DNA from: Chamaelirium japonicum
Lineage: Eukaryota > Streptophyta > Magnoliopsida > Liliales > Melanthiaceae
Assembly (NCBI GenBank): GCA_947650365.1
Contig: OX393557.1
Span: 29,191,298 to 29,255,297, forward strand
Direction: 5' to 3'
Length of the DNA: 64,000 nt
Each line of letters starts with the position of its first letter. Position 1 is the stretch's first letter. The position numbers and the translations under genes were made by a program. The notes beneath the pieces are model-generated. The model searched no databases and was not told the DNA's origin. It saw nothing but the letters and a program-made list of their open reading frames with translations. Shown here in pieces: positions 34,586 through 46,602 of the stretch.

Positions 34586-37500
34586 GATCGAATCCAAACC
34601 TATTTCATATCCGAAACACGCTAACTTATGATTTTCCAACACTTAGACTCTAAATCGGTGAATCGGAGCGTAAATTGGTCAAATATCCAATTAGAACCCG
34701 CTCGCAAGTCCGAAATACGGAATAATTCCAACTTCGAATTATCGGATGCCGAGCCGATGACGATCGGATCGAATCCAAACCTATTTTATATCCGAAACAC
34801 GTTAACTTATGATTTTCCAACACTTAGACTCTAAATCGGTGAATCGGAGCGTAAATTGGCCAAATATCCAATTAGAACCTGCTCGCAAGTCCGAAATACG
34901 GAATAATTCCAACTTCGAATTACCGGATGCCGATCCGATGACGATCGGATCGAATCCAAACCTATTTCATATCCGAAACACGCTAACTTATGATTTTCCA
35001 ACACTTAGACTCTAAATCGGTGAATCGAAGCGTAAATTGGTCAAATATCCAATTAGAACCCGCTCGCAAGTCCGAAATACGGAATAATTCCAAGTTCGAA
35101 TTATCGGATGCCGAGCCGATGACGATCCGATCGAATCCAAACCTATTTTATATCCGAAAACTTATGATTTTCCAACACTTAGACTCTAAATCGGTGAATC
35201 GGAGCGTAAATTGGTCAAATATCCAATTAGAACCCACTCGCAAGTCCGAAATTCGGAATAATTCCAAGTTCGAATTATCGAATGCCGATCCGATGACGAT
35301 CCGATCGAATCCAAACCTATTTTATATCCGAAACACGCTAACTTATGATTTTCCGGAATAATTCCAAGTTCGAATTACCGGATGCCGATCCGATGACGAT
35401 CGGATCGAATCCAAACCTATTTCATATCCGAAACACGCTAACTTATGATTTTCCAACACTTAGACTCTAAACCGGTGAATCGGAGCGTAAATTGGTCAAA
35501 TATCCAATTAGAACCCGCTCGCAAGTCCGAAATACGGAATAAATCCAACTTCGAATTATCGGATGCCGATCCGATGACGATCGGATCGAATCCAAACCTA
35601 TTTCATATCCGAAACACGCTAACTTATGATTTTCCAACACTTAGACTCTAAACCGGTGAATCGGAGCGTAAATTGGTCAAATATCCAATTAGAACCCGCT
35701 CGCAAGTCCGAAATACGGAATAAATCCAACTTCGAATTATCGGATGCCGATCCGATGACGATCGGATCGAATCCAAACCTATTTCATATCCGAAACACGC
35801 TAACTTATGATTTTCCAACACTTAGACTCTAAACCGGTGAATCGGAGCGTAAATTGGTCAAATATCCAATTAGAACCCGCTCGCAAGTCCGAAATACGGA
35901 ATAAATCCAACTTCGAATTATCGGATGCCGATCCGATGACGATCGGATCGAATCCAAACCTATTTCACATCCGAAACACGCTAACTTATGATTTTCCAAC
36001 ACTTAGACTCTAAATCGGTGAATCGGAGCGTAAATTGGTCAAATATCCAATTAGAACCCGCTCGCAAGTCCGAAATACGGAATAATTCCAACTTCGAATT
36101 ATCGGATGCCGAGCCGATGACGATCCGATCGAATCCAAACCTATTTTATATCCGAAACACGCTAACTTATGATTTTCCAACACTTAGACTCTAAATCGGT
36201 GAATCGGAGCGTAAATTGGTCAAATATCCAATTAGAACCCGCTCGCAAGTCCGAAATACGGAATAATTCCAACTTCGAATTATCGGATGCCAAGCCGATG
36301 ACGATCGGATCGAATCCAAACCTATTTTATATCCGAAACACGCTAACTTATGATTTTCCAACACTTAGACTCTAAATCGGTGAATCGGAGCGTAAATTGG
36401 TCAAATATCCAATTAGAACCCGCTCGCAAGTCCGAAATACGGAATAATTCCAACTTCGAATTACCGGATGCCGATCCGATAACGATCGGATCGAATCCAA
36501 ACCTATTTCATATCCGAAACACGCTAACTTATGATTTTCCAACACTTAGACTCTAAATCGGTGAATCGGAGCGTAAATTGGTCAAATATCCAATTAGAAC
36601 CCGTTCGCAAGTCCGAAATTCGGAATAATTCCAAGTTCGAATTATCGAATGCCGATCCGATGACGATCCGATCGAATCCAAACCTAGCTATTTCATATCT
36701 GAAACACGCTAAGTTATGATTTTTCAACACTTAGACTCTAAATCGGTGAATCGGAGCGTAAATTGGTCAAATATCCAATTAGAACCCGCTCGCAAGTCCG
36801 AAATACGGAATAATTCCAAGTTCGAATTATCGGATGCCGAGCCGATGACGATCCGATCGAATCCAAACCTATTTTATATCTGAAACACGCTAACTTATGA
36901 TTTTCCAACACTTAGACTCTAAATCGGTGAATCGGAGCGTAAATTGGTCAAATATCCAATTAGAACCCGCTCGCAAGTCCGAAATACGGAATAATTCCAA
37001 GTTTGAATTATCGGATGCCAAGCCGATGACGATCCGATCGAATCCAAACCTATTTTATATCCGAAACACGCTAACTTATGATTTTCCAACACTTAGACTC
37101 TAAATCGGTGAATCGGAGCGTAAATTGGTCAAATATCCAATTAGAACCCGCTCGCAAGTCCGAAATACGGAATAATTCCAACTTCGAATTACCGGATGCC
37201 GATCCGATAACGATCGGATCGAATCCAAACCTATTTCATATCCGAAACACGCTAACTTATGATTTTCCAACACTTAGACTCTAAATCGGTGAATCGGAGC
37301 GTAAATTGGTCAAATATCCAATTAGAACCCGTTCGCAAGTCCGAAATTCGGAATAATTCCAAGTTCGAATTATCGAATGCCGATCCGATGACGATCCGAT
37401 CGAATCCAAACCTAGCTATTTCATATCTGAAACACGCTAAGTTATGATTTTTCAACACTTAGACTCTAAATCGGTGAATCGGAGCGTAAATTGGTCAAAT

Positions 37501-40500
37501 ATCCAATTAGAACCCGCTCGCAAGTCCGAAATACGGAATAATTCCAAGTTCGAATTATCGGATGCCGAGCCGATGACGATCCGATCGAATCCAAACCTAT
37601 TTTATATCCGAAACACGCTAACTTATGATTTTCCAACACTTAGACTCTAAATCGGTGAATCGGAGCGTAAATTGGTCAAATATCCAATTAGAACCCGCTC
37701 GCAAGTCCGAAATACGGAATAATTCCAAGTTTGAATTATCGGATGCCAAGCCGATGACGATCCGATCGAATCCAAACCTATTTTATATCCGAAACACGCT
37801 AACTTATGATTTTCCAACACTTAGACTCTAAATCGGTGAATCGGAGCGTAAATTGGTCAAATATCCAATTAGAACCCGCTCGCAAGTCCGAAATACGGAA
37901 TAATTCCAACTTCGAATTATCGGATGCCGAGCCGATGACGATCGGATCGAATCCAAACCTATTTTATATCCGAAACACGCTAACTTATGATTTTCCAACA
38001 CTTAGACTCTAAATCGGTGAATCGGAGCGTAAATTGGTCAAATATCCAATTAGAACCCGCTCGCAAGTCCGAAATACGGAATAATTCCAACTTCGAATTA
38101 CCGGATGTCGATCCGATGACGATCGGATCGAATCCAAACCTATTTCATATCCGAAACACGCTAACTTATGATTTTCCAACACTTAGACTCTAAATCGGTG
38201 AATCGAAGCGTAAATTGGTCAAATATCCAATTAGAACCCGCTCGCAAGTCCGAAATACGGAATAATTCCAAGTTCGAATTATCGGATGCCGAGCCGATGA
38301 CGATCCGATCGAATCCAAACCTATTTTATATCCGAAAACTTATGATTTTCCAACACTTAGACTCTAAATCGGTGAATCGGAGCGTAAATTGGTCAAATAT
38401 CCAATTAGAACCCACTCGCAAGTCCGAAATTCGGAATAATTCCAAGTTCGAATTATCGAATGCCGATCCGATGACGATCCGATCGAATCCAAACCTATTT
38501 TATATCCGAAACACGCTAACTTATGATTTTCCAACACTTAGACTCTAAATCGGTGAATCGGAGCGTAAATTGGTCAAATATCCAATTAGAACCCGCTCGC
38601 AAGTCCGAAATACGGAATAATTCCAACTTCGAATTACCGGATGCCGATCCGATGACGATCGGATCGAATCCAAACCTATTTCACATCCGAAACACGCTAA
38701 CTTATGATTTTCCAACACTTAGACTCTAAATCGGTGAATCGGAGCGTAAATTGGTCAAATATCCAATTAGAACCCGCTCGCAAGTCCGAAATACGGAATA
38801 ATTCTAAGTTCGAATTATCGGATGCCGAGCCGATGACGATCCGATCGAATCCAAACCTATTTTATATCCGAAACACGCTAACTTATGATTTTCCAACACT
38901 TAGACTCTAAATCGGTGAATCGGAGCGTAAATTGGTCAAATATCCAATTAGAACCCGCTCGCAAGTCCGAAATACGGAATAATTCCAAGTTCGAATTATC
39001 GGATGCCGATCCGATGACGATCCGATCGAATCGAAACCTATTTCATATCCGAAACACGCTAACTTATGATTTTCCAACTCTTAGACTCTAAATCGGTGAA
39101 TCGGAGCGTAAATTGGTCAAATATCCAATTAGAACCCGCTCGCAAGTCCGAAATACGGAATAATTCCAACTTCGAATTACCGGATGCCGATCCGATGACG
39201 ATCGGATCGAATCCAAACCTATTTCATATCCGAAACACGCTAACTTATGATTTTCCAACACTTAGACTCTAAATCGGTGAATCGGAGCGTAAATTGGTCA
39301 AATATCCAATTAGAACCCGCTCGCAAGTCCGAAATACGGAATAATTCCAAGTTCGAATTATCGGATGCCGAGCCGATGACGATCCGATCGAATCCAAACC
39401 TATTTTATATCCGAAACACGCTAACTTATGATTTTCCAACACTTAGACTCTAAATCGGTGAATCGGAGCGTAAATTGGTCAAATATCCAATTAGAACCCG
39501 CTCGCAAGTCCGAAATACGGAATAATTCCAAGTTCGAATTATCGGATGCCGAGCCGATGACGATCCAATCGAATCCAAACCTATTTTATATCCGAAACAC
39601 GCTAACTTATGATTTTCCAACACTTAGACTCTAAATCGGTGAATCGGAGCGTAAATTGGTCAAATATCCAATTAGAACCCACTCGCAAGTCCGAAATACG
39701 GAATAATTCCAAGTTCGAATTATCAGATGCCGAGCCGATGACGATCCGATCGAATCCAAACCTATTTTATATCCGAAACACGCTAACTTATGATTTTCCA
39801 ACACTTAGACTCTAAATCGGTGAATCGGAGCGTAAATTGGTCAAATATCCAATTAGAACCCGCTCGCAAGTCCGAAATACGGAATAATTCCAACTTCGAA
39901 TTACCGGATGCCGATCCGATGACGATCGGATCGAATCCAAACCTATTTCATATCCGAAACACGCTAACTTATGATTTTCCAACACTTAAACTCTAAATCG
40001 GTGAATCGGAGCGTAAATTGGTCAAATATCCAATTAGAACCCGCTCGCAAGTCCGAAATACGGAATAATTCCAAGTTCGAATTATCGGATGCCGAGCCGA
40101 TGACGATCCGATCGAATCCAAACCTATTTTATATCCGAAACACGCTAACTTATGATTTTCCAACACTTAGACTCTAAATCGGTGAATCGGAGCGTAAATT
40201 GGTCAAATATCTAATTAGAACCCGCTCGCAAGTCCGAAATACGGAATAATTCCAAGTTCGAATTATCGGATGCCGAGCCGATGACGATCCGATCGAATCC
40301 AAACCTATTTTATATCCGAAACACGCTAACTTATGATTTTCCAACACTTAGACTCTAAATCGGTGAATCGGAGCGTAAATTGGTCAAATATCCAATTAGA
40401 ACCCGCTCGCAAGTCCGAAATTCGGAATAATTCCAAGTTCGAATTATCGAATGCCGATCCGATGACGATCCGATCGAATCCAAACCTAGCTATTTGATAT

Positions 40501-40690
40501 CTGTAACACGCTAAGTTATGATTTTTCAACACTTAGACTCTAAATCGGTGAATCGGAGCGTAAATTGGTCAAATATCCAATTAGAACCCGCTCGCAAGTC
40601 TGAAATACGGAATAATTCCAAGTTCGAATTATCGGATGCCGATAATTCTACGATCGGATCGAATCCAAACCTATTTCAAAATCGAAACAC
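34586..40690 (+). repeat. 181-bp satellite array inside CACTA-2 (block 2)
   Basis: About 34 head-to-tail monomers of the same satellite as in CACTA-1. Variants with GAGCCGATGACGATCCGATC alternate with the GATCCGATGACGATCGGATC type. GCTA-insertion units at 36687 and 37415 mark a 728-bp higher-order repeat (36531-37258 repeated at 37259-37986). A fused double unit with an 8-9 bp deletion recurs at 34990 and 38168, 3178 bp apart. Three nearly identical units with an AAACCGGTG variant lie in a row at 35445-35987. The array shows both local and block-wise amplification. Confidence 0.95.
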
Positions 40691-41590
40691 GCTAACTTAT
40701 CATTTTTTAACGCTTAGACTCAGTTATAGATATAAACCATTTTTTTAACAAATACATGTTAATTGCAGGAGCAGGGCGGCGTCAGGGGATCGATGAGAGC
40801 ACCAGCGTTGGTGGTGGACGGGCGTGGTTGAGATAGGGCGGCGTCAGGGGATCGATGAGAGCACCGGCGTTGGTGGCGGGCGGGGGTGGTTGAGATAGGA
40901 CATGTATCATCTCTCAGTTCTGGATTGTGTAAATATTATTTTGTAATATATGGTTATTTTTTGTTCTTGTCTATAATTGTCGGCCGAGAACTGTGGTAAT
41001 ATTTGATAATTTGCTGTAATTTTTTATCAATTTAGGTAATATTTTATAAATTGTGGTAATATTTGATAAATTGTGGTAATATATTGTGGTATTGAATCAC
41101 AGGAATTAAATAACATTATTTAGGTAAATTTATTAAAAAAAAAAAATACTTATTACCGACGGAAATTAATTATTCCGTCGGTAATAATATTTTTATTTTT
41201 TTTAAATTATTAATGATTTGCCGACGGCATATAATATCCGTCGGTAATATATATAGTATTACCGACGGTTATATGAATTTGGTCGGTAATATATATATTA
41301 TTACCGACGGGTAATATATATATGTGTCGGTAATATATATATTATTACCGACAGTATGAAATATACCCGTCGGTAAAATGGTTATATATTACCGACGGCG
41401 TTAATATTACCGTCGGTATTAATTATTATTACCGACGGTAATATTTGGTCCGTCGTATTGTTTTCCCCGACGCCGTCTTTCCCGACAGCAAGCGACGGAA
41501 ATATCTTCCGTCGCTATAGAATATTACCGACGAAATTTTAATATTACCGACGGATAGTGTCCGTCGGTAATAACTGTTTTTTTTGTAGTG
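40691..41590 (+). repeat. CACTA-2 3' spacer, subterminal repeats and terminus
   Basis: Nearly the same as 5948-6959 of CACTA-1: the tandem GATCGATGAGAGCACC pair, the AT-rich GGTAATATTTGATAAATTG stretch, then CCGACGG/CCGTCGG subterminal motifs and the complement of CACTACAAAAAAAACAG. Small indels distinguish the two copies, including one missing motif pair around 41390. Confidence 0.92.
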
Positions 41591-41593
41591 GGC

Positions 41594-43070
41594 TGTGGCC
41601 ACTTGCAAAAGGGCTCGTTCTGCAAGTATGTGAAGATGTCTTCAATGGAGGTGTTCAGCTCAGTGAACACCCTTGCTCCTTTGGAGTTCGCCTCTTTTCT
41701 GCTGGAGGGGCTTTCGGATCTTCATTGTACCTTTTGGCCTGCACCTTTTGGTCGGACGCGGCATGGGCAGACTTCTTGTAGTGTGCTTCATTCGGAGCTT
41801 CATCATCTTTCTTATGTCGGGAGTCACGAGACTCGCGGGGCTCGCGTAGTCTTCTGGCCCGCTGATTGTCTTCCACCTCTATCTCCCGCTGTACGCGCTT
41901 GAACATCGCTTCCAAGTTATTGGGAGGATGTCGAATGAAGTCGGTGTAGACGTGGAGATCTGGCCGGATAGCATTCTAGAATGCCAGCATGATGGCCTCC
42001 TCATTATAGGAGCGACCGGTGAGCTCAGAATGCTCATTACGAAACCTCATCGTGAAGCTCCTTAGAGACTCGTCGGAGCCCATCTTCAGCTGGTAGAGTG
42101 TATCCAGCCTCTTTTTCGGCTTTAAGTTTAGCCGATAATGGTCCATGAAAAGTTCAGCCAACTCTTTGAATGTGGCCACCGTACCGGTAGGCAGTGTGTA
42201 GTACCAGTCGAGGGCAGGTCCCTCGAGGCTTCCTGCAAACATACGGCAGAGAACATGGTTCTCATATTCGTAGGGCGTCAGGGCCTGCTTGTAGGCTAGG
42301 ATATGGAGAGCGGGGTCTCCCCGGATGCAGTTGAATTTTGGTAGGTTCGGTGTTCGCCAACCCAAAGGAAATGGTGTTGCAAGAACCTTGGGATGCAGTG
42401 GCCCTACCGAGGTGATTAGTTGTCTACGGTCTTGATGGCGGCGTCCCACGTCGGCAGTATGCCTTAGTCGGTTGAGCAGCTCGCGGGCATCTGTTGCTTT
42501 CGTGTGCGAAGGGATAGAATGTCTAGTGGACCCTGTTGACTGAGGTGATCCTTCTCCGCGATAATTGGGCGCACCGTTGACGTCGAGGCGATCCCACACC
42601 GTTTGCCTTGGTGCTTGTGTGGATACTTGACGCCTCTCGATACGTGGCACATGTGATTCTTCAAGATGATGAATCACGGCTGGGCGAGTCCTTGGTTGGT
42701 ATTCATCAGCAGTTGGAGAGTTGTGGGCCACAACCCCCGCTCTTTCAGCTACCTTCTTTAGGGAATCCCTCTCTTGCTCGAGGGCTGCGTTCCTTTTGAG
42801 AAGGTTCAACAGCTGGAAATCAGCAGCCGAGATCTCGTATGTGGCCTGAGGCTTGCTCCCTTGAATAGCGTGTTCTTTTCCCGATCGACGCCTCGGGGAT
42901 GACGGGTCTCGCCGATCGCTGTGCCCTTTTGGATGGCTGCCTTGCGGCCCCAGCCACTCCCGAACATTTCTTTGGTTGGTTGCAACCGAGACTTCTTGTT
43001 CTTCTTCGATCAGCATATCGTTTGTTCGTTTAGCACCCGCCTTTGGTGGGTTGGTGCTGGCCTTCCCCAT
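41594..43070 (-). pseudogene. gag of the young gypsy element, N-terminal and capsid part
   Basis: Starts MGKASTNPPKAGAKRTND at 43070. It contains a short coiled-coil stretch (ISAADFQLLNLLKRNAALE), a basic/Ser-rich linker and then the plant gypsy gag core: LPKFNCIRGDPALHILAY, NHVLCRMFAGSLEGPALDWY, HYRLNLKPKKRLDTLYQLKM and IMLAF. After that comes a TAG (about 41974-41976) where the related copy has a Gln codon, then the frame resumes. A further single-base shift lies near 41660-41680. gag packages the RNA into particles. With one stop and one frameshift this copy is probably inactive now, though the damage is small. The N-terminal end is open and uninterrupted for 364 codons. Confidence 0.85.
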
Positions 43071-43189
43071 CGAGCGTGTTGATGTCGGCGTGATGAAGGC
43101 GTTGAGGTTGATTTGGAGGAGGACTTGTGGCTCGTCACCACAAGCTGAATAGGAGTCGGTAGAGGTGTGGGTAAGACCTCTATCGATAT

Positions 43190-43205
43190 CCCACAGACGG
43201 CGCCA
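43190..43205 (-). promoter_or_regulatory. Primer binding site of the young gypsy element
   Basis: On the minus strand, five bases after the LTR end, TGGCGCCGTCTGTGGG is read. Its first ten bases are complementary to the 3' end of plant tRNA-Asp, the usual primer of Tat/Athila-type gypsy elements. This fixes the orientation of the element. Confidence 0.8.
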
Positions 43206-43210
43206 AAGAT

Positions 43211-43832
43211 TGTGGGGGGAAATTTCCGAGCCGCCTTGATCGAGAATCCCACCCCACAGCCTTGATTGAATTTGATGGTTTGTAGAGTTAAAGAGTTGGG
43301 AGAATATATAGAGAGAGTAAAGAGTGATGACACAAGGATTGGTGACGGAGTTCGATCTTACGACCTACGTCTCTGGGCGAGAGGTGCCACCTGATCTTCA
43401 CTATAATTTGAGTATAAAGGGTTGAGCGTTCTCTCGACAGGCCGAGAGAAGCTTTTTACAGTGGGGGTTGCACGGAGCAACAAGAAAAGAAACTAGGAGG
43501 AGAGAAGTAAGCTCTTGCACTTGCTCTGGATCTGGAATCTCTCTTCCTCTGATCGAATGACCAACCCCTTTCCTGGATGCCTTGGGGGTCCTTTTATAGT
43601 GTAGGCGCGTGCCCGATATGGCAGTGATGATGTGGCGCTGATGACGTGGCACTGGTTCTGGGCCTCCTTGCTGGGCCCTTATTGGGCCGTTGTTCGGGCG
43701 CAATAAGGGGTAGGGCTTAATCTGCGAGCCTCGTAGAGTGGGCCCATGTGAGCCTAGGCGGGCTTACCCATTTGGGCCGTTGCGCGGGCCCATGCTGCTC
43801 TGATCTGGTCCGGTACAATTTTTGCACCCACA
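43211..43832 (-). repeat. 5' LTR of the young gypsy element
   Basis: 622 bp, near-identical to 25394-26014. Followed directly by GAAAG, the second copy of the target duplication. ORFs inside it are not genes. Confidence 0.95.
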
Positions 43833-44640
43833 GAAAGCAAGGATGTGCATTGTCAGATCTCCCATGTGGCAATTGAACTTAGAGAGAATAGGAGTCCTCC
43901 AGCTCCGAGGGAAAGGAGCACGAAGAATTTGCTGATGAAGTAGTCCTTTGGAGGTGTGGTTGTTCTGACGATCACCTCGTTGGTCAAAGAGGTATCTCGG
44001 AAGAAAAGGTGGCAGCGAGGGCGCCGGAGTCCCTCTCGCCGTTCGATGCTCTACCCTCGATCTTTGTTGTAATATATTTGGATCCCGAGGTGGCACCCAT
44101 CGTTCCGAGCATCCCTCACAAATATAAGGATTGGAGGATCACTCGGAGCCGAGAGTCTCGGGACGACAAGCAGACTCGTTGAGATACTCACAGACCGTCG
44201 GTCTAGAAGGGATGGGTGAGTGTTCTCTCGAAAGGGATTCTAGAAGCCGATGAGAGATGAAGACGATGAAACATCTTGAAGGAGTAGGAGACGAGTCGAC
44301 TGATCGGCGGACGTCTGATCCATCGTTGATATCGGTGGCTGACCAAGGAAGGTTGGCAAATGCCTCAGTGGCAATTTATTAGAGGGAGTCTCTCTCGATC
44401 ATAAGAGCGTCGTTCTGCTTAATGAGAGTGAGAAGTTGGAAGTCCTCCGCTGAGACCTGGTACATCGCTTGGGGATCACCGGCGGGTGAGACATGCGTTT
44501 TCCTAGGCATTGAGGAGTTGTGTCAGCGAGTCGAGGAGACTACCGAGATTCAATTTGAGAAGTGCGGTCGACTGATCGATGACTCCTCGAGTCTACAGCC
44601 GGCTGCTGCTCAAGGCATTGGCTCGTCGCATACCTACGAC
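43833..44640 (-). pseudogene. gag N-terminal remnant of the old gypsy element
   Basis: The part next to the insertion encodes RTPILSKFNCHMGDLTMHIL and is homologous to the GDPALHIL region of the young gag. Further upstream, VSAEDFQLLTLIKQNDAL aligns with the young copy's ISAADFQLLNLLKRNAAL. Several stops lie between them. The gag frame continues at 25393. Confidence 0.75.
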
Positions 44641-44825
44641 TCATTAATCGAGTCATAGGATGCTGAGTGTTTGGATGTATGTTGCTTTCCTCCGGCTGAT
44701 CCATGGGTCGTGTCTTCGTCGTTCTGGTATAACGATGGAGATAGATGGACTACTCTAGCAATCGATGGTTGCTGTTTGACCGAAGGAGGTAGGAAGCCAG
44801 AAGGTCTCAAGTCAATTGGGAGAAT

Positions 44826-44841
44826 CCCACAGCCGGCGCCA
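44826..44841 (-). promoter_or_regulatory. Primer binding site of the old gypsy element
   Basis: Minus strand reads GTT and then TGGCGCCGGCTGTGGG immediately inside the LTR. It has the same tRNA-Asp-type beginning as the young element, consistent with the two being related. Confidence 0.7.
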
Positions 44842-44844
44842 AAC

Positions 44845-45510
44845 TGTAGGGGAAAATTATGGCCGAAATACAATTTCCCTCTAACAGTCGATTGAGGGTT
44901 ATCTTCGAGGGATGGTGCATTGTAGAGTACTGAGCTGTCACACTAACACTATTGAGGTTGAAAGAGATGGAGAGAAAGAGAGTTGACACAGGATGTGGTG
45001 AAGGCGTTCGGTCGAACCTTACGTCTATGTGCGGTAAGATGCAACCTTTGAATCCACTAACTTTAAAAAAGTAGAGCTACTATCGACATGCTGAGCAGTG
45101 CTGATACAAGTAGAAAGTGGGTGGAATAGGTTTGACTAGAGTCTGACCACCAAAAGGCTCATAGAGCTTTAGAAAATAGAAAGTAGGATTGAGAATAATG
45201 AATTCTGCTCTAAAATATTTACAAGATCTACTATTTATAAAGTTTTGGGAATATCTGGGGTTTTGATAAATATCTGGAAGGATTTATCAGACCCCAGATC
45301 GTCTTTGTGGGCCCCAGACCGTCTCCGTGGACCCGAATCGGGACTGACAGGTTCCACTGTTGTCTCTGTGGGCCCAAGACAGGGCTGGCAGGTCCTACCG
45401 TCATCTCTGTGGACCCCAAGTAGGGCTGGCAGGTCCCCCGTCATCTCTATGGGCCCTAAGCAGAGCTGGCGGATCCCACAGTTAGGCGTTAGCCTAATTT
45501 TGCACCCACA
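44845..45510 (-). repeat. 5' LTR of the old gypsy element
   Basis: 666 bp, plus-strand ends TGTAGGGGAAAATTATGG and TTTTGCACCCACA. About four diverged copies of the 43-bp minisatellite seen in the solo LTR at 2241-3166 lie at 45325-45485. This links the two LTRs as members of related families. Confidence 0.8.
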
Positions 45511-45635
45511 ATATGTATTGTCATGCAACATCTATAAAGCGTCGGGATATAAAGAGGCAAATGTCAAGTCTAGTATCAACTGAATGAGAAAAATGTATTA
45601 GGAATGTTTTTCTATACTTTTCATTTAGAGATAGG

Positions 45636-45979
45636 ATGGATATGTTTATGTCATCGAAGACTGTTGAGCATACCAAGGATTTGCATATGAAGTTTGCAAC
45701 GTTAGGTTATGACTTGTTAGCGATGCTTCAACCCTTTGGAAATATTGAGTGTACTGTACAATATTTAACCAGTTGTCCTAGTTCATATAATTTGTCTCCC
45801 CAGATATGTTTGAAGAAGTCGTACATAATGCTCTCCTTACTCATTCAGGATACAAAGTCACCAGGTAATAATATTGATATTTACTTGCCATCGTTGATTG
45901 AGTAGTTAAACGAGTTATGGAAGGTTAAGACCGATACATTTGATGCATCGTTGAGCCATAATTTTTCGATGTATGCGTA
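45636..45979 (+). pseudogene. TNP2-type CACTA transposase fragment
   Basis: About 115 codons match the TNP2/Transposase_21 family of CACTA transposases: a PFGN motif, then SYNLSPQICLKKSYIMLSLL (family W-P-V-x-x-x-P-Y-N-L-P-P), K-S-P-G-N-N-I-D-I-Y-L, and after an in-frame TAG the LNELW ... FDASLSHNFSMYA segment. The 5' and 3' parts are missing. It is a dead remnant in the same orientation as the cyclin gene that follows. It need not belong to the satellite-bearing CACTA family. Confidence 0.8.
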
Positions 45980-46600
45980 GGCCTATCAATCGAGATAGGC
46001 TGGGTCTATCAAGGTCTACTCAAACACAGCTCGAATTCTAGGTGGCCCTTCCAAGTCCGATCTCGGTCCCAAAGTTTTACCATCATGCTTAGCCCAAATT
46101 CAACCAATTTTTATTCTCAGATTTTGGGCCGAGTTCGAGTGGGCCTGTATAAGAGCATTATGAGAGAAAAACTCATGAAAAAAAAATCATTTACTATGCT
46201 CTTGTATTTCATAAGTAACAATGCATCTCAATTTTTTTCTAAAACTTAACATCTTGTACAGTCGACATACGTGTAAGGTTATTTGGTGGTGCCATTAAAA
46301 AACCATCTACATGGGTAGGGTGCCAAGAGTATCTTAGATGCTGATGTTAAAATGAAGGGTTCATCTAGATGGCCTTAAAATGGTATTGATAACGCTACTC
46401 CTCCAACTTGGTAGTACACACTTAACCAAGTGAGTGCCCGGTATCATATTTATAGTGACTACAGGTGGCAACTACCCAGCAATGGGAACAGGTTACAGCC
46501 GGTTGTCATGTGGGGTCGGATAGTTTTAACAACTGGTTATAGCAGGTAACGATGTGGTTTAAGAAATTAACGTAGCTTTATCAGTAAAGGAAATATCACA
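45980..46600. other. Intergenic DNA upstream of the cyclin gene
   Basis: No gene is seen. At 45980-46150 lies decayed TE-like DNA with AGCTCGA and GAGTTCGAGTGGGC words. The last 200 bp before the TATA box would be the proximal promoter; no element there is assigned with confidence. Confidence 0.4.
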
Positions 46601-46602
46601 CA

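Larger units (their letters stand above)
32174..41590 (+). mobile_element. CACTA-2, complete non-autonomous CACTA element (9.4 kb)
   Basis: The left end begins CACTACAAGAAAGAGGG at 32174. The right end is the complement of CACTACAAAAAAAACAG at 41590. Both are flanked by GGC (32171-32173 and 41591-41593), a 3-bp duplication as expected for CACTA. Subterminal CCGACGG repeats lie at both ends. The inside has a pyrimidine-rich minisatellite, a small unassigned ORF, a hAT-like MITE and about 34 satellite monomers. No transposase gene was recognised, so it must have been moved in trans, plausibly by a CACTA-1-like copy. Confidence 0.95.
25394..43832 (-). mobile_element. Young non-autonomous Ty3/gypsy element carrying host gene fragments
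   Basis: Paired LTRs (25394-26014 and 43211-43832) both run TGTGGG...CCCACA on the plus strand. A perfect 5-bp duplication, GAAAG, lies at 25389-25393 and 43833-43837. Read on the minus strand it has 5' LTR, tRNA-Asp-type primer binding site, gag (41594-43070 plus 31999-32173), non-coding tandem repeats, a CYP84A fragment (antisense), an HSP90 fragment (sense), a purine-rich tract and 3' LTR. No protease, RT, RNase H or integrase was recognised, so it would depend on a partner. Without the CACTA insertion it is about 9 kb. By eye the LTRs differ by about 14 substitutions and one indel. Confidence 0.92.
43833..45510 (-). mobile_element. Old Ty3/gypsy element, right (5') portion
   Basis: Comprises the N-terminal gag remnant, the primer binding site and the 5' LTR of the element whose pol lies at 20830-25393. 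It was separated from them by the young gypsy insertion at the GAAAG site. The LTR is not matched by a second copy in the window. It abuts DNA with a TNP2 transposase remnant on its right, so it may have inserted into an older CACTA copy. Confidence 0.8.
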
